Shown: piece after piece, positions 36,481 to 47,531 of the stretch
How positions within the stretch are numbered: the stretch's first letter is position 1
Layout: each line of letters opens with the position of its first letter
Origin: Carex sylvatica
Lineage: Eukaryota; Streptophyta; Magnoliopsida; Poales; Cyperaceae
Reading direction: 5' to 3'
DNA length: 64,000 nt
Assembly: GCA_964058845.1 (NCBI GenBank)
Contig: CAXKVR010000284.1
Span: 95,041-159,040 of the forward strand
Position numbers and translations under genes: made by a program
The notes under the pieces: generated by a model
Seen by the model: only the letters and a program-made list of their open reading frames with translations
Told to the model about the DNA's origin: nothing
Databases searched by the model: none

Positions 36481-36905
36481 GAGGTTGGCTACTATGCTTA
36501 TATAAGCATATCTCCACATATGCTTATAACTTATTTTTGTGTTTTCAATGTCCAAATGGTCGATCGGAACCGTTAGATGTGATCTCTATATTGAAATATG
36601 CTTGGTGACCAAATTTTATATTTTTCTGAATTTTTTTACTATTTATTAAGCCACTTTGAAAATCGTTGATCCAACGGTGCCTTAACAAAACAGTAAAATC
36701 AGAAGCCACCGTTGGATCAGCGATTTTCAAAGTGGCTTAATAAATAGTAAAAACATTCAGAAAAATATAAAATTTGGTCTCCAAGCACATTTCAATATAG
36801 ATATCACATCTAACGGTTCAGATCGACCATTTGGACATTGGAAACACAAAAATGAGTTATAAGCATATGTGGGGATATGCTTATATAAGCATAGTAGCCA
36901 ACCTA
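36481..36905. mobile_element. Mutator-like foldback MITE, AGGTTGGCTACTATGC ends (first copy)
   Basis: Terminal repeats AGGTTGGCTACTATGC and GCATAGTAGCCAACCT enclose the shared core with AACCGTTAGATGTGATC and GCCACTTTGAAAATCG arms. About 200-base arms pair almost throughout, so the whole element is one hairpin. The flanks are (TA)n/(CA)n, hiding any target duplication. Confidence 0.85.
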
Positions 36906-36915
36906 TATATCTAAA

Positions 36916-37068
36916 TAGAGTAAGTCTACCATACATAGGCACCTCTATGCATTGGACTATAAATCACGACTTCAAAGTCCAAATGACCGATCCAAACCGT
37001 TCATCTTGTTCTCCATATTAATATGTGCTTGGTGCCTATGCATTGCAATGTATGGTAGACTTACTCTA
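36916..37068. mobile_element. Short foldback element, TAGAGTAAGTCTACC ends
   Basis: 153 bases bounded by TAGAGTAAGTCTACCATAC and GTATGGTAGACTTACTCTA. The interior keeps only part of the core (AACCGTTCATCTTGTTCTCC), so it is a deletion derivative of the foldback family. Confidence 0.8.
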
Positions 37069-37079
37069 TATATATATAT

Positions 37080-37484
37080 GAACATGCTAGCATGCTATGC
37101 GTAGCATAGAGGGCCTCCGTGCAACAGCTCAATATTCGACTTTTTAAAATCCTAACAGTCGATCCGAATCGTTCATCTTGTTCTTTATATTAATATGTGT
37201 TTGGAGACCGAATTTTACATTTTTTTGAATTTTTTTACTATTTTTTTAGATTTATTGAAAATCGCTGTTTTTTTATGGTCCAGATTTGCTAAAAACAGCG
37301 ATTTTCAATAAATCTAAAAAAATAGTAAAAAAATTTCAAAAAAATGTAAAATCTGGTCTCCAAACACATATTAATATGGAGAAAAAGATGAATAGTTCGG
37401 ATCGACCGTTAGGATTTTGAAAAGTCGAATATTGAACCATTGCACAAAAGTCCTCTATGCTACGCATAGCATGCTAGCATATTC
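37080..37484. mobile_element. Mutator-like foldback MITE, ATGCTAGCATGCTATG ends
   Basis: Terminal repeats ATGCTAGCATGCTATGCG and CGCATAGCATGCTAGCAT surround core arms with ATCGTTCATCTTGTTC and TTTATTGAAAATCGCTG. The flanks are (TA)n on both sides, so a target duplication cannot be scored. Confidence 0.85.
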
Positions 37485-37511
37485 CATATATATATATATA
37501 TATATATATGC

Positions 37512-37934
37512 AGGTTGGCTACTATGCTTATATAAGCATATCCCCACATATGCTTATAACTCATTTTTGTGCTTCCAATATCCAAATGGTCGATCTGAAC
37601 CGTTCATCTTATTCTCCATATTAATATGTACTTGGAAACTAAATTTTACATTTTTCTGAATTTTTTTACTATTTATTAAGCCACTTTGAAAATCGCTGAT
37701 CCAACGGTGGCTGCACAAAACAGTAAAATCAGCTGCCACCGTTGGATTAATAATTTTCAAAGTGGCTTAATAAATAGTAAAAAAATTCAGAAAAATGTAA
37801 AATTTAGTTTCCAAGCACATATTAATATGGAGAACAAGATGAACGGTTCAGATCGACCATTTGGACATTGAAAGTACAAAAATGAGTTATAAGCATATGT
37901 GGGGATATGCTTATATAAGCATAGTAGCCAACCT
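37512..37934. mobile_element. Mutator-like foldback MITE, AGGTTGGCTACTATGC ends (second copy)
   Basis: Same termini and core as 36481-36905, with a perfectly paired GCCACTTTGAAAAT arm set around the centre. Two copies of one subfamily lie within 1 kb, both in (TA)n DNA. Confidence 0.85.
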
Positions 37935-38929
37935 CTATATATATGTATATATATATATAATTTTTTTTTTTTAAAATGACCCCATATCTTCAATGTAAAT
38001 CTGCCTCTTTTCAGGAACTTTAAAAAACATCATCAAAATTGTATATATGCAGATTTTTGTTCTTAATCACAGAAATTGTATGATTTGTATATATACAAAC
38101 AGAAAAGAACCGCAATATCTTTCTATAGAATAATTTTTTTTTTCATCTTTTCAGTTATTAAAAAAATATTTTCAAAATAAGAAATTCTGATTTCATTTGG
38201 AATGAGAAAAATTAAGAACTGTGCATGCCTTAATTATCAATTACATCATCCCCGTTGCGTCATCTAACTGTACATGTGCTGCCGTCAGGTAAAGACCCTC
38301 CTATTTTCATATTTCAGTATTTTTTATTCATATACTATATTTGCCTTCTGTTCATATATATATATATCTATTAGTAATTCGAAAAGTTCCAAAAAATAAT
38401 AAGAAGGTTATTATGTACAAAAATATTTATTTTAATTAATTTGGTTTCCATGAGCTGTACAAATTAATTAAATCATTTTATGAAATATTAGAAGAATTAA
38501 GCTTGCGAGAGAACCACCATTAAAATGATTTTTTAGTGTACACACACTACGTATAATGGAAATAAGTATGATAAGGAGAAGGTTTATTAGAGCCCAATGG
38601 ATTTAGTGGTGGCAGATTCAGATTTCATAACTATAAGATCAAATAAATATTAAGGATTAATCATGTTAAATTTTCATACTGAAAATGAAATCAATTTATA
38701 GTATTCATAATATTTTACTCTAAATTATATAGAAAATCATATATAAATACAAAAAAAAAAAATACAGGTCAATTGATGAACTATACATCTAATTCAATAT
38801 TCATTAAGAAGTCTATTTTTTGAGTGGATTTGTGCATCAATGAATCAGATATATTCTATTGAATGACAATTAACTGTGAAATTATTATTAGAAAGAGATT
38901 ATATTTCAAAGATGTATAGTTCATCAATT

Positions 38930-39107
38930 ATTTAGAACAACTGATCTTGATAGTTGAACTATCAGGATCAGTTGTTTATAAAAACTGATCTGATTAACTA
39001 TTAGGATCGAATTTTTTTAAAGAACCGATCTAGATAGATATTAGTATCGGTTGTTTTATATAGCCGATCCAAATAGGCCGATCCTGATTCCTGTTTTTCC
39101 ACTAGTG
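38930..39107. mobile_element. CACTA element end, truncated
   Basis: The right boundary is CCACTAGTG (the CACTAGTGG terminus on the minus strand), preceded by GGATCGGTT/AACCGATC sub-terminal repeats that align with the end at 55920-56100. Only about 180 bases remain and there is no transposase. It lies about 250 bases upstream of the HMA gene start. Confidence 0.75.
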
Positions 39108-39174
39108 GGTGCAGTTGGCTGTCCTTCGTACGGTTTTGCTATACATTAATTTGAAGTCAAGTGTTTAAAGGCAG

Positions 39175-39187
39175 TATATATATATAT
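39175..39187 (+). promoter_or_regulatory. Candidate TATA box of the HMA gene
   Basis: TATATATATATAT about 170 bases upstream of the ATG at 39359, just downstream of the CACTA remnant. Plausible, but a simple repeat could mimic it. Confidence 0.35.
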
Positions 39188-39358
39188 GCGAGCACGGAAC
39201 TTAACCAGTCAATAAAATTCTCTCACGAGCAATCAATCGTCTTCTTAATTTTATAGTGTATAAGGGGTTGAATTGAATGTGTGCTTATTCACATCACAAT
39301 AGATGCATTGAAGGATCGATTGAAACACAGGCTTTTATTCATCAGTAGGTTCTCAGAG

Positions 39359-40017
39359 ATGTCCAAGGTTACATTAATTCTCATTTATGACCTTGTTAAT
39401 TTTTTGTTTGTTTTGATCGTGACATCAAGTTCTCTTGTAATTATTTTGTAATTATTTATCATGTCCAATATATGGGGGACTTTTTACAAATTCTCTTCTG
39501 ATCTTGATGCCATTATGCAAATTTAATTTGCAGAAACTTGAATTGAAGGTCCAAATCTTTTGTGAGAAACGCAAGACTACCATTCTGACAACAGCTGCAA
39601 AACTAGATGGTAAGTCAAGTTAATTAGTTGATCAAAGAAAAGGTGTTTTTAAATTATAAATGAAATTGGCTTAAACAAAATCCTAAATTGTATCCTCTAT
39701 CTATAATTAGATCCTAAATTATGCTGATCTTCTCTTAATGTATGTTCCATATCATTCAAAATTATTCAGGAGTGAACTCTATTTCTCTGGATGCCAATAA
39801 GGGAGTGCTAACAATAATAGGCACGGTTGATGCGGTGGAGATGGTACGGAAGTTGAGAAAGGCCAAAATCTCAGCTGAGATCATAAGCTTTGGTCCTGAG
39901 AAAAAGGAGGAGAAGGAAGAAAAGAAGATTGAATGCAAGCAGCCGTACTGGTATGGCTTCCCGCTGCAGTATGTCTACTACGAGCAACATCCCGAAAGCA
40001 ATTGCACTATTTTATAA
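39359..40017 (+). CDS. Heavy metal-associated (HMA) domain protein, HIPP-like
   Basis: Small HMA-fold protein of the kind that in plants binds metal ions or partner proteins and is anchored to membranes by a C-terminal lipid. Exons 39359-39367, 39534-39609 and 39770-40017 (GT-AG junctions) total 333 bases, 110 residues. The tiny first exon codes Met-Ser-Lys, as in many HMA genes. The fold's order is visible: beta 1 KLELKVQIFCEKRK, helix, then GVNSISLDANKGVLTIIGTV and VRKLRKAKISAEIISFG. The CxxC metal motif is absent (only one Cys, in FCEKRK), so metal binding is doubtful. A charged KKEEKEEKK stretch follows, and the protein ends CTIL, a CaaX box whose final Leu favours geranylgeranylation. 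It is convergent with the SEO gene at 40501-45109. Confidence 0.87.
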
Positions 40018-40441
40018 TTATATGTGCTTCTTTAATCATCTCTCTTCCTCTTTTCATTATTATTTTTTTTTTTTGTGTGATTTAGATTTTCATGAATATA
40101 TACACCCTCACATGTAATGAAAAGTATTCTAAATATAAAATACAAAATAATTACTTTATCCATAGTTACCTTATTGAATACCATAAATGAGTTTTATTAA
40201 CACTAGCTACTACAGAGAGAATCTACTACTCTAACCCTTCATTGCTCTTAATCATACATGAGTGAAGAAGAAAAAAAAAAACATTTCTCATTATTCATCG
40301 ATACAAATTATCAAACCAGCACAACCAAAACATAGTTCAAGAAAAAACTAAAGAAAGACAAAAACCAGTAAAAATTCACTCAACGAACATAACAAGAGAT
40401 ACTGCTGACAAGATCAAACACACCAAACCTGAAACCAATAC
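40018..40441. other. Spacer between convergent HMA and SEO genes
   Basis: AT-rich 3' flanks of both genes with no coding potential. It should contain the 3' UTR of the HMA gene. Confidence 0.6.
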
Positions 40442-40447
40442 TTTATT
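40442..40447 (-). terminator. Candidate poly(A) signal of the SEO gene
   Basis: AATAAA on the minus strand 54-59 bases after the SEO stop codon, a usual plant distance. Confidence 0.5.
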
Positions 40448-40500
40448 TGATTCAATCTAAAATACCGGTGTTCAAATTGACAATCAATTGCAAATCTGCT

Positions 40501-43500
40501 TTAGTCATTGCAGCATTGGTACAGCACAAACTTCTCCATTGGCTTCCTGCATTCAGTACACACCACCCTCTCCTTGATCCGGCCTGCATCACCTGGCAGG
40601 ATCAGCCTGGTGCAATGCTCATGAGTGTGATATGGCTCGAGAGCACCTCTCAGTGCCGGGAGGAACCCCTCAAGCTCGACTTTGTCTTTCCATGTCGCAA
40701 ACTGCCCGAGACACTCCAGTAGCTTCCTTCCTTCATACCTGACCAGGTCAAGCGACCCATGAGAGATAACCGCCCAGGGGTGACCTCCGCTGTCATAACT
40801 AAGTAGCGACATGACCTCGAGCAAGATTTTGTCATTCTCCAACCTGTTTAAAACTTCAGGATCACCATGATTTTGACTGGGAACAATGGCACCATGATCA
40901 GGATTGCTGGGAAAAAGGCTACCATGGCTGTGGTGACTAGGAACAATGGCACTATGGCTAGAGTTTTCAGGATCAATGGCACCGTGACCTGGGAAACTGC
41001 CAAAGCTTTTGTCGTGTAGTTGCATCTTAGAGTGGAGCATGCTTTCGAGGCGTACCCAGAAGAACCACACCATGGAGGTGTCTTCCCAGTAGCCGCTCAG
41101 CTTCTCGGTAGCGATTGTATTCATGACCTTCCTAACACGCTCCTTCGGGTTGCTTTTGCCGACATAGATCATTTCAAGGGGAATTTTCACTTCCTGGGCT
41201 ATTCGCCGGAGAAGGGATGTGAATTGCTTGATCCAGCTGATGTCCTCGCCTCCGTATAAGCATACAAATCGCTCGTCTCGTATCTGTTAATTAAAGTATA
41301 TACGTACAAGTTTAATTACCATCATCATGCTCTGGAAAATATATTGAAGTAAATCAGATGGATGAAATATAAAGAGTAATTCAGAGAAATATTATACGGC
41401 TTGAATTATTGTGGGATCAATATCATCAACAAGAAGCTCAAGACGCCATGTCTCCGCCCTCCAAAGAGCATCCTCTCTGGCACTGGTAAATGGGAATGCG
41501 AGGCTGCCCCAAATCCACATCATGTGCAAGGCATTTGGGCACACAACTTTACCTTGTGGATCTAAGACTACCAACATAGGTTTCTTGTCAAAGCGCCATG
41601 CGTAGCGAACGTAGCGCACGACAGCTGGGTCAATCATTGATGGGTTGTGGGGGTAGTACCATGGCATGTTTGATGCCAAGCGGTTGTACCTCTCTTCTCT
41701 AGTTGATGCATGCATGGTAACAAGTTAGCATTAATTGAACAATCAAATAAATGTAAATAGTATTTAATTAACTATTTATCATTACAGTATTACTAATATT
41801 ACTACAACAATCAAGAATAGTATGCATGGTGATTATGGAAATCTTCCAAATTAATGAACCATAAAATGCCTGCCATTGAAGTATATAAAAAAAAATATAT
41901 AAAAATTCATCGGGCAGCGTACTTGTTAGAATCCCATGGATGATGGCGATCGACTATAGGCAACCAAACGACCTCATAACGACGCTCCATCTGTCCTCCG
42001 TGAGAATCATTATAAATTTGAATAAGCACAAAGAGCTCCTCATGGCTGACATCAAGGTCAGACACGAAAAGCATAACAATCTTGCGCCGAAGCACGTCAA
42101 CACCAACACGCTTCTTGCTGGAACCGTCAATTAGAGGGTGCTCATCCTTTGAGTAGAAGAGTGCGCGAAGGATCTTCATGTTGTCTATGTGCACCGTCTC
42201 AAAGAGGTGAACCAGGGCTTGGTAAGCCTCCAAGTGTTGCTTCTCCTCTAGTCACCAAAATGAGATCATGAAAATTTGTTTGTCAAGTTACTCTGTTCAT
42301 GTGTTGTTCTGAGATGACATCTGACCTTACTATGTAGTGAGCAGATTCCATATTGGATTTATATGAATGAAAGAGCTAATTAAAGAGCCTATTACAATTT
42401 CCTATGGGGAGAGCCAGACTTTCAAGCTATGGGGTCAAACACACGTTGGGATCAAATCATGTAAAATTTGCATATTGAGTATGAAAGTCAACTTTACATA
42501 ATTTCTTTTTTAAAATGAATGGGGTCAATTGAGTTTCAAGCACTAGTCTCCTTTTCATCACTAAAGATATTAACACACAATAAAACATGGTTTAGGATTC
42601 AATATGTAATTAAGGTAGTTGAAACTGTGAACCTCTTTTTCTGATTAAATCATGTTTTATGTATATAGCAAGAAAAAAACTAACAATTGATGGTTACCTT
42701 ATTACTACATCTTATGTCCCTAAGCAATCTTAATTTTGAAAGACTATATATATGTTCTCAAACAGAATGTTGTTCTACTAACCGATATGATGGCGGCATT
42801 GGTCGAGTTGATTATTGAGGTGGCCTTGGATGTTGTTTAATTTATGAGCCAAGCTCGAGAGCTCCCACGCCTCGGTGGTGGAGGATATGTAACTATGATT
42901 ACATCAAAGAAGAACAAAGTAAATATCTATCTAATTCTTAGGCAAACACATTTGGATAAGCTACAAATTTAATTAATTTATTGCAATTACTCGCGACCGA
43001 GGCCGATCAGTCCAGTGATCTGAGATTCACATGCTATGATGCTCCTGATAGTCCAGTAAACTGCAGTTGGAATATGCGTCAGTGCCACCTGCATTTGAGG
43101 GGATTCGGCACCCAAGTACTCAGGAGGGAGCTCGTTGAATTCAATTATGCACCAAGTCACGTCTAACATTGCCTTGACTAGGTTGTTCACAGCATCAAAC
43201 CTTATAATCAAGAGCATGAAAAAATCATTTAGAATCTTGTTCTGACTAACTGATTAGTATACGAAAAATATTTTCTTCAGCATGATATTGAAGTATATAT
43301 GGGATGACTTTTAATGCACTAGGATCCATATAGGCCATTTGGCCCATTTTCACCACAATGCAAAATAAAAGTAGCTAGCTTTCTGTAAAACTCTTTGTGC
43401 ACTTTGTCTAGCAAGTAGCCCTGCCCCTTTTCTTTTACAATACTTATGTAGCAAATTACACCAAATAATTAACTACTATGTTATAGCATAATGGTGAATT

Positions 43501-45109
43501 TCTACTTTTAAGAGTTAGATTGAAAAAACAAGAACAGTGAAAGAGTGCTACTTTATAGAAGATTGTTTTTTTTTTTTTATTAAAGGGTTCATCTTTTAAT
43601 TAGATGTTATTCTCGAGAATTGAACCTGCATCTTTCCTAAGAGAGATGAGGGGCTTGTGTCACTGCACTAAGTCCGCAGTTCTTATAAAAGATTGAATAA
43701 TAGAATAAATAAACCTTGGTTTGATGATGTCAGTGTTCCCAAAGATGTCGTGGAGCTGCCTTAGAACCGCAATGGCTTTGGCGAGTGGATTTGTTGGATG
43801 AAGCTGCATGGTAAGCCCGAAATGACCATAGTTGACAGCAAATGCGGCCATGGCAAGGACCACTTTGGCATCCCAGTCGAAGGTCGACAACATGCGCAGG
43901 ATCTCCATTGATGTTGCATGCACATCGTGGCTGCTGATGCCTGAGCACCTGTATGTTAGCTGCAATTGACGGATTAATATTAGCTAATGTGAAAAAAAAA
44001 ACTATATTCTAGGCTTCCAAATTAAAGAAGTTAGATATTATTAATTTTGTCGAGGGCATGCATTGCACCTCCGATGACAGTAGGTATTGGATAAAGGGGC
44101 TAAGCCTTCCTGTGAATTGATTTTTGTTTTTGTTTTTGTCTGCTAAATTTTTTAATTTTTATAAAAAATAATTATTAGCCCCCTCATAAAATGAAATTAC
44201 ATAACACTTATTAATTCAACCCTTCAATATCAAATTTCTTGTTTTGGTCATTATTAAGAAAATGGCGTATCCTAATTATATATACATTGGATGCCATAAC
44301 TAATTAAGGGCTTGCACATATAATTACTTAAATAGTGAGTACTTTTTGTTAGATTTAATTACCTCAGAAGCGATCTTGTGAATAGTATAGGGAAGTTGGT
44401 CAATTTGGTGCACCTTATCTTCCAGCAATTCATTTGAAGAATGGGCTGTCTGTCATGTTGTGAAGGCAAATACCAAAAGGAAAGAACCAAATTAATTATA
44501 ATCAGAACCCCAACAAATTAATGAAGTGGCAGCTGATCTAAGTAATTAAATTCATCTAATCCTAATTTTAATAACTATTTGTGAATTATATAAGATCATT
44601 GATTTTGTAAAATAAGTTCATTAAATTTTATATTTGATCCAACACTAACACTCACGGGCGGATCTACAGCCAAACCAGGAGGTGTTTAGCCAACTCATGA
44701 TTTTTTTTTTAACTATATGTATATCGAAATTTAGTAGAATTATTTTTTTAAGTTTTTATATAGTTTACCAGTCTCCTCATAAAATACTAAATGTGTACAC
44801 TTGTAGATTAGTGATTAATTAGAAATCCATCTTAACACAACGCCATAACATATGTAACATTTAATTTGTAAGATAAAGAGTAATTAATACTATAACGGTA
44901 CTGATGGGTGTGGCACGGCGAAGCACATCTTCAACTACACGCATGAGAGGCCTGACATCAAAGTCCAGTCCGTCAGGGCTGTGTGTCGCCTGGATCTGCT
45001 TCATCATGATGCTGTCGTCAGAGGAGGTGAACATGTGTCGCTCTCCCCTCATACTCGGGTTGTGTCTATGGGCCATGGTGCCGGTGGCTACTGCAGGCGT
45101 CAATGCCAT
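40501..45109 (-). CDS. Sieve element occlusion (SEO) protein, SEO-B-like
   Basis: Structural phloem protein of the P-protein family, which forms filaments in sieve elements and helps plug wounded sieve tubes. Exons (descending): 45109-44897, 44449-44363, 43959-43715, 43200-42991, 42892-42783, 42247-41923, 41698-41398, 41283-40501; 2,274 bases give 757 residues with no frame break. Junctions are GT-AG; the first donor (GTTATA) is weak. The order is the family's: an N-terminal SEO domain (MEILRMLSTFDWDAKVVLAM motif), a central thioredoxin-like region (KIVMLFVSDLDVSHEEL, PWYYPHNPSMIDPAVVRYV) and a C-terminal domain ending in the Cys-rich CTECRKPMEKFVLYQCC. Residues 596-638 form a His-rich tandem repeat (HGAIVPS-type) not expected in the family. 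A TATAAATAG box lies 84 bases upstream. No signal peptide is seen, as usual for these proteins. Confidence 0.95.
40861..40989 (-). repeat. Coding minisatellite in the last SEO exon
   Basis: Four to five imperfect units of about 33-36 bases encode H-(G/S)-A-I-V-P-S-type blocks: GHGAIDPENS, SHSAIVPSHH, SHGSLFPSNP, DHGAIVPSQN, then HGDPEV. DNA units share GGAACAATGGCAC (plus strand). The length is a multiple of three, so the frame is preserved. Confidence 0.85.
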
Positions 45110-45192
45110 TGGAGAGGAGAGAAAAACTTAAGATTTTACAAGGTGCATTTGCTATAGTGCATGTGTAATATTGTTGGTTTATCTTGGAAGCC

Positions 45193-45201
45193 CTATTTAT
45201 A
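45193..45201 (-). promoter_or_regulatory. TATA box of the SEO gene
   Basis: A consensus TATAAATAG on the minus strand lies 84-92 bases upstream of the ATG at 45109, leaving a 5' UTR of roughly 50-60 bases. Confidence 0.6.
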
Positions 45202-45477
45202 GGAGTTGCCTTAAAGATGAATCCGGTTCTGGTATGATGCTTAATTTTGTTGCACTCTGTGTTTAGGTAAAATATGGATATATTTTCACTGGTGCTTCAC
45301 ACACATGATTTTGCATTTCATATATTTTAAACGGTTTTGATAATTACCGTTAGTAAAAATTTGGGCAGATGGAAAATATTTTAGAGCATCTCTATCGGGA
45401 AAATTGATTATAAATGTTGATGATATAATTACAACTTAAATTCTAGAGTTATATAAAGCAATTGCATTTCTCAAAAT

Positions 45478-45818
45478 GAGTAGGATTAAAATGAACCATT
45501 AATTAGTTTTGTGCTACAATTATATTCTACATTTTTATCTCTGTTTTCAAAGTTCAAACAGTCAATATGAACCTCGTAATATGATATCCACATTGAAATG
45601 TGCTTAGAGACCAAATTTATATTTTTTTAGAAAAAAATTACTATTTTTTAGATTCAAAATATTTCCAAAAATATATAAAATGTGGTCTCTAAGTACATTT
45701 TAGTATGAATATCATGTTGAGCGGTTTGAATTGACTGTTTGAAATTTGAAAACGGAGACAGAGATATGGTGTATAGTTGAGACAAAAAAAAAATTAATGA
45801 TACATTTTAACCCTACTC
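45478..45818. mobile_element. Mutator-like MITE, GAGTAGGATTAAAATG ends
   Basis: Terminal repeats GAGTAGGATTAAAATG and CATTTTAACCCTACTC enclose a diverged copy of the family core (GTGCTTAGAGACCAAATTTA). The flanking 9-mers TCTCAAAAT and TTGCAAAAT match at 7 of 9 positions, consistent with a decayed Mutator-type target duplication. It lies about 370 bases upstream of the SEO start. Confidence 0.75.
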
Positions 45819-46620
45819 TTGCAAAATGTACGTACTAAAATATCAATATATCAGCTTGTAATAAATAATTACAGATACAATTTGTAATTAGTTTGAGAAA
45901 GAAAACAACAACATAGATGAAATGGTATAAAATTAGAGATAATTTCTAATAAAGTTATTGATACGGTAAAAGAATATTTTTTATAATTATATAAATGAAG
46001 ACACTCATAGTACATAAAGCATTAAAACAAGTAGCAACACAAATAGCCTCAAAGCAAGTGGAACAGCAGAACCAAAAACCTTATAGATTGATAGACACAG
46101 ATGAAATTGAAGCCAGGATAGAACAATTGCTTTGCTTCATGATCAGGTCTCCTAAGATTTCTTTTGGGTAAAGCCACGAGCCCGCATCATATCTGTGGGC
46201 CCAAATATTGAGTGAATTTAAAATCAGATTGGTCATTTATCATAAAATCATAAAACTCCATTATTAATTTGTTTAAATTATTCGATGGAAATTAAGCAAA
46301 TGCTATCAAATTTGGATCAAATTGCATGGTCCAAATTTGATAGACTTACTATCTTAAAAATATGCATTGCAAATTTGCAATTTCAATTTTCTAATTATAA
46401 CAATATTTTTCGTGATTTCAAATGAGCTGATGACGACAGGATTTCCTCTGGATTGATCGTCTGCGTCTGCTGTTGGATTCTCCTGATGAGTGCGAATCTT
46501 GACAGTCATTGCAATGGTTTCTTTAATTAGCTGTTGCAGACGACGGTTGATGATGAGCAACAGCATTTTGCAATATATTTCGTGAGATCGATGTTTGTGG
46601 TTCGTGCAGGGACGGACCAC
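45819..46620. other. Intergenic stretch, no gene seen
   Basis: AT-rich sequence. The open frame at 46354-46620 (minus) shows no domain and is bounded by a microsatellite; it is not called. Confidence 0.5.
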
Positions 46621-46623
46621 GCC

Positions 46624-46663
46624 CTTTTTCTTTTTCTTTTTCTTTTTCTTTTTCTTTTTCTTT
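46624..46663. repeat. (CTTTTT)n microsatellite
   Basis: Six to seven hexamer units. It creates Lys/Glu- or Phe/Leu-rich artefact frames on both strands. Confidence 0.9.
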
Positions 46664-46992
46664 GCTGCCCCGTCTTATTTCTCCAACAATTGTGTTGTTT
46701 ATTTTGGGTAGAACATGCATCTACTTGAAGAATTGTCAAGTTACAATTAATACTACCTTTTATTTAAAATTATTGGTATTTACGTATATATAACCGATAT
46801 AATGCTATTACAAACTCTTTGTAATTAATTAATAATTAACTACATAAAGACAACCACTGTAACATTTTTTAGAAAACAAATTATTTATTGAATAAAGATA
46901 GTCCCCCCAGAAGTAGTTCCCTAACTGTCCCTCCGGCCCAACTTATCATAACTAACAAAATTAGTTATTAATAATTGACATTAATTAACTCG

Positions 46993-47101
46993 GGTGCACC
47001 GTCGAGATCCGGCGAGTAGAGCGTGGTGCACCGTCGAGATCCAACGAGGAGAGAGTGGTGCACCATCAAGATTCGGCCGGGAGAGCGTGGTGCACCATTG
47101 G
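46993..47101. repeat. 32-base tandem repeat, 3.4 copies
   Basis: Units begin GGTGCACCGTCGAGATCC and end AGAGCGT or AGAGAGT, starting at 46993, 47025 and 47057 with a partial fourth at 47089. The repeat is distinctly GC-richer than its surroundings. Confidence 0.88.
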
Positions 47102-47142
47102 AGGGGGTCCATGCTAGCCCAGCGAAAGTTGTCAATGCAGAA

Positions 47143-47531
47143 CATATGAATACTTTATTAGTTAGATATGAATACTTCATTTGTTAGATATGCATACTTC
47201 ATGTTAGATATGAATACTTCTTAGAAGAGGTGGGGTGAGAGAGATGAATCTAACTTTGAATTTTAAATTGTATAAATTATTTCGAACATATATGAATATT
47301 TCGCAATCATCAGTATGAATACTTATTTAGTTATATATGAATACTTCATTGTTTTAGATATGAATACTATATATATTCGCTGTAGTGGTCTCTAATATTG
47401 ATAAATGTCGCTTTCAAACGGTTGCGACCCTCCTAGTCGTTACTGATTCCCAAAATTAATGATCCCCTCTAGTTTTGATTATTATAGATAATAAGTATGA
47501 ATATTATAAATTCGTAGGTATGAATACTATA
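47143..47531. repeat. Cluster of about ten TATGAATACTT motifs
   Basis: Copies of TATGAATACTTC or close variants occur at irregular spacing, all in the same orientation, several preceded by GTTAGA. They follow the 32-base tandem repeat. The arrangement resembles sub-terminal motif arrays of DNA transposons, but no terminal inverted repeat was found. Confidence 0.65.

Larger units (their letters stand above)
35990..38900 (+). repeat. Segmental duplication, copy A
   Basis: Matches copy B (47715-50705) in the same orientation over several blocks: 36030-36175 with 47735-47860 (ATCATGGATGTTTTAAA and AGACAGCTCACAGCTGG-type matches), 36190-36250 with 48160-48240 (GGTATTTCATTTCAGAATAT), 38040-38280 with 49835-50140, and 38320-38900 with 50190-50700 (ATCAATGAATCAGATATATT). 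Four MITEs interrupt the copy at 36481-37934 in a gap that in copy B holds two different ones. No gene lies inside. The HMA gene begins 460 bases after its end. Confidence 0.8.

Noticed and set aside
36545..37993. Several 60-80 residue frames on both strands sharing similar sequences
   Set aside because: They are inverted arms of Mutator-like foldback MITEs and recur at every MITE copy.
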